Source: Bog-473 sp963817735 (GTDB lineage: Bacteria > Actinomycetota > Acidimicrobiia > Acidimicrobiales > RAAP-2). From it: a stretch of 64,000 nt of DNA. A program made the translations under genes and the position numbers. This document shows positions 15,596 through 24,722 of the stretch, one piece after another. The notes beneath the pieces were generated by a model. It was not told where the DNA came from, made no database searches, and saw only the letters and a program-made list of their open reading frames with translations. The stretch is taken from NCBI GenBank assembly GCA_963817735.1, contig CAWFPP010000014.1, positions 248,001 to 312,000 of the forward strand. The letters are read 5' to 3'. How positions within the stretch are numbered: the first letter of the stretch is position 1; every line of letters starts with the position of its first letter.

Positions 15596-17176
15596 ATGGC
15601 CGACGACACAGACGACTTCCAGGACTTCATGAACGAACTCGAATTGGGTGACGACCTCGACGAAGACGCCGGACCCGGCGCGGAGGGGATCGAGGAGGAG
15701 CCGACGAGCTACCACTCCGGGCGGGTGCGCATCATCGGCGCCGAGCCGGCGGGCGACACGGTGCGCGAGGTGACGGGGCCCGTCGTCGACGACCACCCCG
15801 AGATCCCGCACTGGAACGACGCACCGACAGGGCAGGTGCCCGCGATCCTCGACACCAATTTGGGCGAGGACCCGCCGGTGGCGCCGCCGACCTGGCGCGA
15901 GGAGGAGACGGACTGGGAGGCCCAGGAAGAGGTCTTCGAGCCCTCCATGCTCTCCGACGACCTGCCGGCGGTCGGCGCGCTCCTCGGTGAGCAGAGCGAA
16001 GAGATCGACGTGGAGCGCCAGCCCTGGCACTTCGAATCCGACGACACGCTCGTGATCCCGCCCGAGCCCGGCTTCGGAGCCGAGCCGGTCGCCGGGACCG
16101 AGTTCGAGCCGGAGCCCGAGCCCGAGCCGGTCCGCCAGCCCGAGCACGTCGTCCTGCAAGAACCCGACTACGAACCGCAACTCGAAGCGGGGAACGGCGC
16201 GCGCCGCGCCGCCGTCCCCATCACCGCCGCCGCGTCGGCCGCCGCCGCGTCGCGCCTGACCCCGCCCCGGGCGCCCGAGCCCAGGACGCGCGCCGCCCGC
16301 AGCAGCCGGACCAACGGCACCGCCCGTACCGGCAACGTCAACACGGCGGGGACCGCTGGCCGCGACATGCGGGTGGCCATCGGCTCGGGACTCCTGCTCG
16401 GCGCCGTCGCGCTGGCCTGCTTCGCCGCCGGCACGGTGGCCAGCATGGTCATCGTCTGCTTGGTCGTCCTGCTGGCCACGGCGGAGGCCTACGCCGCCTT
16501 CCGGCGGGCGCAGTACCACCCGGCGACGTTGCTCGGGCTGGTCGCCGTCCTGTCGCTGCTGATCGAGACCTACAACAAGGGCGTGGCGGCGCTGCCGCTC
16601 GTCCTCGTCCTGCTCGTCGCCGGCTCTTTCATCTGGTACCTGGCCCGGGTCGAGCCGGCAGCAGAGCCCGTGTCGGGCATCTCCTCGACCGTGTTCGTCT
16701 TCGTCTGGGTCGGTGCCTTCGGCTCGTTCGCGGCGCTCCTGCTCAATCCCAACCTCTTCCCCGACCGCCACGGCATTGCCTTCGTGCTGGCCGCCGTCAT
16801 CGTGACGGTGGCCGACGACGTGGCCTCGCTGCTGATCGGTGCGTCCATGGGCCGCCACCAGCTGGCGCCGTCCATCAGTCCCAACAAGAGCTGGGAGGGG
16901 CTGATCGGGGGCGCCGTCGCGGCCATCCTCGTGTCCGTGATCGTCGTCCACTTCATCCATCCGTGGACGCTCAGCAAGGCGGCGCTCTACGGCGTGGTGG
17001 TGGCGATCGTGGCGCCGCTGGGGGACCTGAGCCAGTCCATGATCAAGCGGCATCTGGGGCTGAAGGACATGGGACGGCTACTGCCCGGCCACGGAGGCAT
17101 CCTGGACCGGGTCGACGGGTTGCTGTTCGTCATGCCGGCCACGTACTTCGTCGTCAAGGCGATGCACCTCGGGTGA
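15596..17176 (+). CDS. cdsA: Phosphatidate cytidylyltransferase with long acidic N-terminal extension
   Basis: A 526-residue protein whose C-terminal half is a CDP-diacylglycerol synthase: about eight hydrophobic segments from residue 260 on, and the family signature near the end (DLSQSMIKRHLGLKDMG followed by PGHGGILDRVDGL). It makes CDP-diacylglycerol for phospholipid synthesis. The first 260 residues are an acidic, Pro/Glu-rich and then Ala/Arg-rich disordered region (including EFEPEPEPEPVRQ), roughly doubling the usual length. The ATG at 15596 has GGAGCG before it. The function of the extension is unknown. Confidence 0.93.
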   Translation: MADDTDDFQDFMNELELGDDLDEDAGPGAEGIEEEPTSYHSGRVRIIGAEPAGDTVREVTGPVVDDHPEIPHWNDAPTGQVPAILDTNLGEDPPVAPPTWREEETDWEAQEEVFEPSMLSDDLPAVGALLGEQSEEIDVERQPWHFESDDTLVIPPEPGFGAEPVAGTEFEPEPEPEPVRQPEHVVLQEPDYEPQLEAGNGARRAAVPITAAASAAAASRLTPPRAPEPRTRAARSSRTNGTARTGNVNTAGTAGRDMRVAIGSGLLLGAVALACFAAGTVASMVIVCLVVLLATAEAYAAFRRAQYHPATLLGLVAVLSLLIETYNKGVAALPLVLVLLVAGSFIWYLARVEPAAEPVSGISSTVFVFVWVGAFGSFAALLLNPNLFPDRHGIAFVLAAVIVTVADDVASLLIGASMGRHQLAPSISPNKSWEGLIGGAVAAILVSVIVVHFIHPWTLSKAALYGVVVAIVAPLGDLSQSMIKRHLGLKDMGRLLPGHGGILDRVDGLLFVMPATYFVVKAMHLG

Positions 17177-17188
17177 GCTGACCCACCC

Positions 17189-18358
17189 GTGCGCACGGTC
17201 AGCCTGATGGGCTCCACCGGGTCCGTCGGTACGCAGGCGCTCGACGTCATCCGCACCGAGCCCGAGCGCTTCCGCGTGCACGCGCTGGCGGCGCAGCGCT
17301 CCGTCGAAGCGCTCCTGGCGCAGGCGGCGGCCTTTGGCCCCGCGCTCGTCGTCATCGGTGACCCCTCCCGCTACGCCGAGGTGCGCGACGGCGTCCCCGC
17401 CGGCACCGAGGTGATGGTGGGGGAGGAGGGCATGGCCGCCGCCGCCTGCGGCGCCGACGTCGTGCTCAACGCGGTCGTGGGCTTCGCCGGCCTGCCGGTC
17501 ACCATGGCCGCCCTCGAAGCCGGCAAGCGGCTGGCGCTGGCCAACAAGGAATCGCTGATCGCCGGCGCGCCCGTCGTGCAGAAGGCGCGCCGCACCCCGG
17601 GCGCCGAGATCGTGCCCGTCGACTCCGAGCACTGCGCGGTGCACCAGTGCCTGGCGGGCGTGCACGTTGCCACCGACGTGGCCCGGCTGCTCCTCACCGC
17701 TTCGGGCGGACCCTTCCGGGGCTGGACGACCGAGCGTCTCGCCACCGTCACCGTGGCCGAGGCGCTGGCCCATCCGACGTGGTCGATGGGGCCCAAAATC
17801 ACGATCGACTCGTCGACGCTCATGAACAAGGGGCTCGAGGTGATTGAGGCCCACGAGCTCTTCGGCATCGGCTACGACCGCATTGACATCGTCGTGCACC
17901 CGCAGTCCATCGTGCACTCCATGGTGGAGCTGCGCGACGGGTCGACGCTGGCGCAATTGTCGAACCCCGACATGCGCCTCCCCATCGGCTACGCGCTCGG
18001 CTGGCCCGACCGCGTGGCGACGCCGTTCGGTGCCCTCGACTGGTCCGGCGACCTGGCGCTGACCTTCGAGCCGCCCGACCGCGGCGTGTTCGGCTGCATC
18101 GACCTGGCCTACGAGGCGGGCCGGCGGGGCGGCTCCGCCCCGGCCTGGCTCAGCGCGGCGAACGAGGTGGCCGTCGAGGCTTTCCTGGGTAATGCACTCC
18201 CGTGGGGCGGCATCGCGGACGTAGTGGCCGAGACGATGGCGGCGTGGGTGGACGAGCAGGTCGACGAGGTCGACGCCGTGCTGGCGGCGGACGCACAAGC
18301 CCGGGCCCGGGCCCGCCTGGCTCTGGACCGACGCCTGGCCCTGGGTGGCGGCCGGTAG
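17189..18358 (+). CDS. dxr: 1-deoxy-D-xylulose 5-phosphate reductoisomerase
   Basis: A 389-residue DXR, the committed enzyme of the MEP isoprenoid pathway, converting DXP to 2-C-methylerythritol 4-phosphate with NADPH. It shows the dinucleotide motif LMGSTGSVGTQALDVI, LANKESLIAG, the metal/substrate site VPVDSEHCAVHQCL and the GPKITIDSSTLMNKGLEVIEAH block. Starts with GTG at 17189. Its TAG stop is also the first half of the TAGCGT box before rseP. With ispG two genes on, it makes this a partial MEP cluster. Confidence 0.97.
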   Translation: MRTVSLMGSTGSVGTQALDVIRTEPERFRVHALAAQRSVEALLAQAAAFGPALVVIGDPSRYAEVRDGVPAGTEVMVGEEGMAAAACGADVVLNAVVGFAGLPVTMAALEAGKRLALANKESLIAGAPVVQKARRTPGAEIVPVDSEHCAVHQCLAGVHVATDVARLLLTASGGPFRGWTTERLATVTVAEALAHPTWSMGPKITIDSSTLMNKGLEVIEAHELFGIGYDRIDIVVHPQSIVHSMVELRDGSTLAQLSNPDMRLPIGYALGWPDRVATPFGALDWSGDLALTFEPPDRGVFGCIDLAYEAGRRGGSAPAWLSAANEVAVEAFLGNALPWGGIADVVAETMAAWVDEQVDEVDAVLAADAQARARARLALDRRLALGGGR

Positions 18359-18371
18359 CGTTGGGGCTGCC
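18356..18371 (+). promoter_or_regulatory. -10 box (TAGCGT) before rseP, made from the dxr stop codon
   Basis: TAGCGT at 18356-18361 includes the TAG stop of dxr and lies ten bases before the rseP ATG. A transcript from it would have a leader of two to four bases. Confidence 0.4.
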
Positions 18372-19673
18372 ATGACGCTCACCGCGAAGGAGGCGCCTCC
18401 GGCGCAACCACCCCCCGGGCCGGACCCGATGCCCGAGGGCGACCCGGCGCGGGTGGTCCAGCTGCTGGTCGCACTGGCCCTGATCACCGTCGTCTTCATC
18501 GCCCTCGGCTGGGGCTATCTGCTCCTCTTCATCGCCATCCTGTTCGCCATCGTGATGCTGCACGAGTTCGGGCACTTCATCACGGCCAAGCGGGCGGGCA
18601 TGAAGGTGACGGAGTACTTCGTCGGCTTCGGCCCCCGGTTGTGGTCCTTCCGCCGCGGCGAGACCGAGTACGGCGTGAAGGCCATTCCCGCCGGTGGCTA
18701 CGTGCGCATCGTCGGCTTCACCTCCACCGAGGAGGTCCCGGAGGAGGACGAGGAGCGGGCCTACCGCCAGCAGCCCTTCCACCAGCGCATCATCGTGGCG
18801 TCGGCCGGCTCGGCCATGCACCTCCTCATCGCCCTCGTCCTGGCCTTCATCCTGGTCTTCACCTTCGGGCGGACGACGAACAACTACAACGTGACCGCGC
18901 TCGAGCACTGGCCGGGGCGGACCACGCCCGCCGCGCTCGCCGGCCTGAAGGTCGGGGACACCATCGTCTCCGTCGACGGCAAGAAGTTCACCAACCCCAA
19001 TTCGATGACGGACGCCATCAAGCGCTCCACCGGCACGCCCGTCACCCTCGGGGTCGAGCGCGACGGGAAGCTCATTCACCTCACGGCCACGCCGGAGAAC
19101 GGCAAGGGCATCAAGGTGGGCGGCGAGAAGCTGGGCAACCGGGGCTACCTGGGCGTCGACATCGACACGGCGACCACCCCGGTCAGCGTGGTGGATGCCC
19201 CCCGCGCCGCCCTGTCCTCAATGTGGACGGTGACCCACGAGGAGGTCGCGGGGCTTGGCCAGACGTTCTCGTGGAGCGGCCTGGAGTCGATCTACCACCA
19301 GGTGACGAACTCCAAGGATGCGCAGTCTGCCGTGAACAACCCCGGGTCCGCACCGCGTCCCGTCTCCATCGTGGGCATCGCCAACCTGGGGGCCCAATCG
19401 GAGCAGGCAGGATTGGCCTCCGTCCTCCTCCTGTTGATCGCCATCAACATCGTGTTCGCGATCTTGAACATGCTGCCGATGATCCCGCTCGACGGCGGGC
19501 ACGTCGCGGTGGCGGCCTACGAGTGGGTCCGGACCAGACGCGGCCAGCCGTACTACAGGGCCGACATCACGAAGCTCTTCCCCGTGGCGGCGCTGTTCAT
19601 CGCCTTCCTGCTGGTGTTCGTCTTCGCCGGCATCTTCCTCGACATCACGCATCCACTCCAGATCCCGCACTGA
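18372..19673 (+). CDS. rseP: Site-2 intramembrane metalloprotease RseP
   Basis: A 433-residue M50 zinc protease. After a Pro-rich N terminus and one hydrophobic segment it has the active site HEFGH in the membrane (about residues 64-68), a PDZ domain (about 175-260, LAGLKVGDTIVSVDGKKF) and the second motif NMLPMIPLDGGHV in a later transmembrane segment. It cleaves anti-sigma factors and other membrane substrates within the bilayer. ATG at 18372 is used; the frame extends nine codons upstream without support. The dxr-rseP-ispG order is typical of actinobacteria. Confidence 0.95.
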   Translation: MTLTAKEAPPAQPPPGPDPMPEGDPARVVQLLVALALITVVFIALGWGYLLLFIAILFAIVMLHEFGHFITAKRAGMKVTEYFVGFGPRLWSFRRGETEYGVKAIPAGGYVRIVGFTSTEEVPEEDEERAYRQQPFHQRIIVASAGSAMHLLIALVLAFILVFTFGRTTNNYNVTALEHWPGRTTPAALAGLKVGDTIVSVDGKKFTNPNSMTDAIKRSTGTPVTLGVERDGKLIHLTATPENGKGIKVGGEKLGNRGYLGVDIDTATTPVSVVDAPRAALSSMWTVTHEEVAGLGQTFSWSGLESIYHQVTNSKDAQSAVNNPGSAPRPVSIVGIANLGAQSEQAGLASVLLLLIAINIVFAILNMLPMIPLDGGHVAVAAYEWVRTRRGQPYYRADITKLFPVAALFIAFLLVFVFAGIFLDITHPLQIPH

Positions 19674-19678
19674 CGCCG

Positions 19679-20920
19679 GTGGATCTCGCTTCGGCACTCC
19701 TGTCCCCGCGCCGGCCCACTCGCCGTATCACTCTCGGCGGCGTGCCCATCGGCGACGGTGCGCCGGTGACGGTGCAGTCCATGACGACCACCAAGACGGC
19801 GGACGTCGACGGCACGTTGGCCCAGATCTATGCACTGGCGGCGGCGGGCGCCGACATCGTGCGCTGCACGTGCAACGAGGAGGCCGCCGCCGAGGGGCTG
19901 GCCCACATCGTGCCGCGGTCCCCGGTGCCGATCGTGGCCGACATCCACTTCCACCACGAGATGGCCCTGGCCGCGCTCGAGGCGGGTGTGCAGGGCCTGC
20001 GCCTGAACCCGGGCAACCTGCGCAAGGAGGCCGAGATCAAGCAGGTGGCCGCCGAGGCGCGCGACCGCGGCGTGCCCATCCGCATCGGGGTCAACGCCGG
20101 CTCGCTGCACCCCGACCTCTACAAGAAGTACGGCGGCGCCACCCCCGAGGCGTTGGTGGAGTCCGCCCGCAACGAGCTGGCCTTCTTCGAGGAGGTCGAC
20201 TTCACCGACGTGAAGATCTCGGTCAAGGCTTCCTCGGTGGCGCTGATGATCGCCGCCTACCGGCTGGCCTCGGAGACCTTCGACCACCCGCTGCACCTCG
20301 GCGTGACCGAGGCCGGCCCGCCACCCGCCGGCCTGGTCAAGGGCACCGCCGGCATCGGCGCCCTGCTGGCCGAGGGCATCGGCGACACCATCCGCTTCTC
20401 GCTGACCGCTGATCCCGTCGAGGAGGCCCGGGCCGGGCGCCAGCTCCTCGAGTCGCTGGGGCTGCGGGAGCGCAAGGGCCTCGACCTCATCGCCTGCCCG
20501 TCGTGCGGCCGGGCCCAGGTCGACGTCATCGCCGTGGCCAAGGAGGCCCAGGAGGCGCTCGAGAAGTTGAACCTTCCCATTCAGGTGGCCGTGATGGGGT
20601 GCGTGGTCAACGGTCCCGGCGAGGCGCGTGAGGCCGACATCGGCATAGCGGCCGGCAAGCAGAAGGGCCACCTGTTCATCCGCGGCAAGATCATCCGCGT
20701 CGTCCCCGAGGCGGACATGGTGCAGGCACTGGTGGACGAGGCGGAGCGTCTGGTGGACGAAGGGGTCGAGGCGCGCCTCGCCCAGGCCGACTCGAGCGCC
20801 GAGGCCGAGGCGGAGGCCGACCGCCGCGCCCTGCTCGACTCGACGGGCGCCGATCCCAACCACTCGGCCGCGAAGATCGAGATCATCCGGCGTCACAGCG
20901 AGGGCGAGGCCGACCACTAG
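19679..20920 (+). CDS. ispG: 4-hydroxy-3-methylbut-2-enyl-diphosphate synthase
   Basis: A 413-residue IspG (GcpE), the 4Fe-4S enzyme that reduces methylerythritol cyclodiphosphate to HMBPP. The N-terminal TIM barrel begins ITLGGVPIGDGAPVTVQSMT; the cluster ligands are in CPSCGRAQ and MGCVVNGPGEA, the latter also carrying the Glu ligand. The start is GTG at 19679, five bases after rseP. The C-terminal 50 residues past the enzyme core are acidic and variable. Its TAG stop forms part of the box before proS. Confidence 0.96.
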   Translation: MDLASALLSPRRPTRRITLGGVPIGDGAPVTVQSMTTTKTADVDGTLAQIYALAAAGADIVRCTCNEEAAAEGLAHIVPRSPVPIVADIHFHHEMALAALEAGVQGLRLNPGNLRKEAEIKQVAAEARDRGVPIRIGVNAGSLHPDLYKKYGGATPEALVESARNELAFFEEVDFTDVKISVKASSVALMIAAYRLASETFDHPLHLGVTEAGPPPAGLVKGTAGIGALLAEGIGDTIRFSLTADPVEEARAGRQLLESLGLRERKGLDLIACPSCGRAQVDVIAVAKEAQEALEKLNLPIQVAVMGCVVNGPGEAREADIGIAAGKQKGHLFIRGKIIRVVPEADMVQALVDEAERLVDEGVEARLAQADSSAEAEAEADRRALLDSTGADPNHSAAKIEIIRRHSEGEADH

Positions 20921-20931
20921 CCTGCGCACCC
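20918..20931 (+). promoter_or_regulatory. -10 box (TAGCCT) before proS, made from the ispG stop codon
   Basis: TAGCCT at 20918-20923 contains the ispG TAG and stands eight bases before the proS ATG, with no ribosome binding site between. Confidence 0.5.
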
Positions 20932-22344
20932 ATGGCCAAGGGTGCGATCGTCACGCGTGAGGAGGACTTCCCGCGCTGGTACCAAGAGGTGATCGCCGGC
21001 GCCGAGATGGCGGACAACGGCCCCGCCCGCGGCACCATGGTCATCCGGCCCTGGGGCTACGGCATATGGGAGCGCATGCAGGCCGAGCTCGACCGGCGCA
21101 TCAAGGAGGCAGGCGCCGAGAACGCCTACTTCCCGCTCTTCATCCCCGAGTCCTTCCTGAAGCTCGAGGCCGAGCACGTCGAAGGGTTTGCCCCCGAGCT
21201 GGCCGTGGTCACCCACGGTGGCGGCAAGGAGCTCGAGGAGCCGCTCGTCGTGCGCCCGACCAGCGAGACGGTGATCAACAGCTTCTTCTCCAAGTGGGTG
21301 CAGAGCCACCGCGACCTCCCGCTGCTCATCAACCAGTGGGCCAACGTCGTGCGCTGGGAGCTCCGCCCGCGCCTGTTCCTGCGCACGACCGAGTTCCTGT
21401 GGCAGGAGGGGCACACGGCGCACGCCACCGAGGCGGACGCGCTGGCCTACGCACTGCGCATCCTTGACGATGTCTATCGTGCCACGATGGTTGACGTGCT
21501 GAGCATGCCGGTGCTCACGGGGCACAAGACGGCACGTGAGCGCTTCGCCGGCGCGACGCGCACGTGGACGTGCGAGGGGATGATGGGCGACGGCAAGGCG
21601 CTGCAAATGGGCACCAGCCACGAGCTGGGCCAGAACTTCGCGCGGCCGTTCGACATCACGTACACCAACGACTCGGGCACGCAGGAGTACGTGTGGCAGA
21701 CCTCGTGGGGCGTCTCCACGCGTCTCGTCGGCGCGCTCGTCATGGGCCACGGCGACGACTTCGGGCTGCGCCTTCCGCCCGCGCTCGCGCCCTCAGAGGT
21801 CGTCGTCCTGGTGGTCAAGGACAGCCCCGAGGTGGGCGCCGCCGCCGAGGCGCTGGTCGCCGAGCTCACGACGGCGGGGCACCGGGTCCGCCTCGATGTC
21901 CGGACCGACACCAGCTTCGGCCGCCGCAGCGTGGCCTGGGAGCTCAAGGGCGTCCCGGTACGGGTCGAGGTCGGCCCCCGCGACCTCGCCGAGGGCAACG
22001 TGACCGTGGTCACCCGGCACCGCCGCGAGAAGCAGAACGTCGCCCTGGGCGCGGTCGCCTCCACGGTCAGGGCCGTGCTGGACTCCGTCGGGCCCGACCT
22101 CCTGGCGGAGGCCACGGCGGCCCGCGACGCCAGGACGGTGGCCGCCGCGTCATTCGAGGAGGCCGTCGAGGCGGCCTCGGTCGGCTTCGCCCGGGTCCCT
22201 CTCGGGGCGCTCGGGCCCGACGGCGAGGACCGCCTGGCCCAGCACGCCCTTTCCATCCGCTGCCTGCAGCGACCCGACGGCTCGCTCGCCCTGGCCGGCG
22301 AGCCCGAGGACGACATCGTGGCCGTCGTGGCCCGGTCGTATTAG
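20932..22344 (+). CDS. proS: Prolyl-tRNA synthetase, archaeal/eukaryote-like type
   Basis: A 470-residue class II synthetase charging tRNA-Pro. Motif 1 region RGTMVIRPWGYGIWE, motif 2 LRPRLFLRTTEFLWQEGHTAH and motif 3-like LVMGHGDDFGLRLPP are present. It lacks the large inserted editing domain of the usual bacterial enzyme and ends in a C-terminal domain finishing with Tyr, both features of the short archaeal/eukaryote-like (ProS type 3) form. It probably relies on a separate editing protein. ATG at 20932. Confidence 0.95.
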   Translation: MAKGAIVTREEDFPRWYQEVIAGAEMADNGPARGTMVIRPWGYGIWERMQAELDRRIKEAGAENAYFPLFIPESFLKLEAEHVEGFAPELAVVTHGGGKELEEPLVVRPTSETVINSFFSKWVQSHRDLPLLINQWANVVRWELRPRLFLRTTEFLWQEGHTAHATEADALAYALRILDDVYRATMVDVLSMPVLTGHKTARERFAGATRTWTCEGMMGDGKALQMGTSHELGQNFARPFDITYTNDSGTQEYVWQTSWGVSTRLVGALVMGHGDDFGLRLPPALAPSEVVVLVVKDSPEVGAAAEALVAELTTAGHRVRLDVRTDTSFGRRSVAWELKGVPVRVEVGPRDLAEGNVTVVTRHRREKQNVALGAVASTVRAVLDSVGPDLLAEATAARDARTVAAASFEEAVEAASVGFARVPLGALGPDGEDRLAQHALSIRCLQRPDGSLALAGEPEDDIVAVVARSY

Positions 22345-22353
22345 TCCCGGAAT

Positions 22354-22362
22354 TGCTATAAT
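22354..22362 (+). promoter_or_regulatory. Extended -10 promoter upstream of rimP
   Basis: TGCTATAAT at 22354-22362 is a perfect TGN-TATAAT extended -10 element, striking in such GC-rich DNA. No convincing -35 is seen, as expected for the extended type. Transcription would start near 22369, giving a leader of about 120 bases before rimP that contains the hairpin listed next. Confidence 0.7.
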
Positions 22363-22401
22363 CCCTCCTGCTGTCCATTTTTGAAGATCAGTACCTCGTT
22401 G

Positions 22402-22434
22402 AAGCGTGGGCTGCGGCCCACGCTTTCGCTTTGC
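22402..22434 (+). terminator. Attenuator-like hairpin in the rimP-nusA leader
   Basis: AAGCGTGGGC and GCCCACGCTT form a perfect 10-bp stem closed by the loop TGCG (22402-22425), followed by TTCGCTTT. It lies only about 33 bases downstream of the predicted transcription start. It could be an intrinsic terminator that attenuates the nusA operon, or the end of proS read-through. The T tract is interrupted, so efficiency is uncertain. Confidence 0.55.
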
Positions 22435-22488
22435 GGGGGCACACCAGGACGATGACCAGGACCAAGACCAGGAGAGGAGGTGGCGCCG

Positions 22489-23024
22489 ATGCCCGGAGGT
22501 CGCAGCAGTACCGACACGCTGACGGACGCGCTGTCGCCCATCCTTCAGGCCCGCGGCCTGGACCTGGTGGACGTGGAGGTGCACGGGGCCCAGCTGACGG
22601 TCTTCGTCGACCGCGAGGGGGGCATCAACCTCGACGACCTGGGTGACGCCACCCGGGACGTCTCGGCGGCCCTCGACGACATCGATCCCATGCCGGGCCG
22701 CTACACGCTGTCGGTCTCGAGCCCCGGTCTCGAGCGACGGCTGCGTACCCCGGCGCACTTCGCCCGGGCGGTGGGGGAGACCGTGACCGTGCGGATCGAC
22801 TCCGGGACGGCTGACGTCCGGCGCGTCAGCGGGACGCTCCAGAGCGCCGACGATTCGGGCTGCGTGCTGGCCGGTCCCGAGGTGCCCGACGGCGAATTGC
22901 GCATCGCCTACGACCAGATCGAGCGGGCGCGGACGGTGTTCGAGTGGGGTCCCGAGCCCCGGCCCACGAAGGGCGGCAAGAACGAGAAGAACGAGAGCGA
23001 GAAGAGCGAGAGGGTGAAGCGGCA

Positions 23025-23028
<4 letters not shown>
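22489..23028 (+). CDS. rimP: Ribosome maturation factor RimP
   Basis: A 179-residue RimP, required for 30S subunit maturation. Conserved pieces are LDLVDVEVHGAQLTVFVDREGGINLDDL and SVSSPGLERRLRTPAHF. ATG at 22489 is preferred to the in-frame GTG at 22480, because the ribosome binding site GGAGG (22476-22480) is eight bases before the ATG and overlaps the GTG. The tail is Lys/Glu-rich. It overlaps nusA by ATGA. Confidence 0.95.
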
Positions 23029-24388
<1,360 letters not shown>

Positions 24389-24392
<4 letters not shown>

Positions 24393-24670
24393 CGCCGACA
24401 CGGACCTGTGTCGGTTGCCGGAGCGCCCTGCCGGCCGACCAGCTGATCCGAATCGTCCGGCTTCCGGGCGGGGCCCTCTCGTTGGACCGGCACGCTGCCG
24501 GTCGGGGGGCATGGCTGTGCCGGGACTCGCCCGGCTGCCTGGATGATGCGGTGCGCCGGCACGGCTTCGAGCGGGCCTTCTCGGCGTCCATCGACGCTGC
24601 GGACCTGCAGCAGTTGCGTATGCACCTGGGTGAGGCGTGGGGGTGGCCCGCACCTGATGTGCGAGGATAG
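24389..24670 (+). CDS. ylxR: YlxR family RNA-binding protein with apparent ATA start
   Basis: A 93-residue YlxR (DUF448) protein with the TRTCVGCRSALP and AAGRGAWLCRDSPGC motifs and a helical C terminus; the family binds nucleic acid and in some bacteria RNase P RNA. No ATG, GTG, TTG or CTG exists in this frame near the conserved N terminus. The only candidate initiator giving the normal length is ATA at 24389-24391, whose ATAG overlaps the nusA stop exactly as ATGA/GTGA do elsewhere, with AGAGG seven bases before it. The family is sure; the start is an inference. Confidence 0.85.
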
Positions 24671-24722
24671 GGAGCTGGGTTGACGCCGCGCCCCGAGACA
24701 AAACAAGGACAAAGAGAACCAC

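Noticed and set aside
18641..19678. A much longer IspG starting inside rseP
   Set aside because: The added 346 residues are an out-of-frame reading of rseP; GTG 19679 begins at the conserved IspG N terminus.
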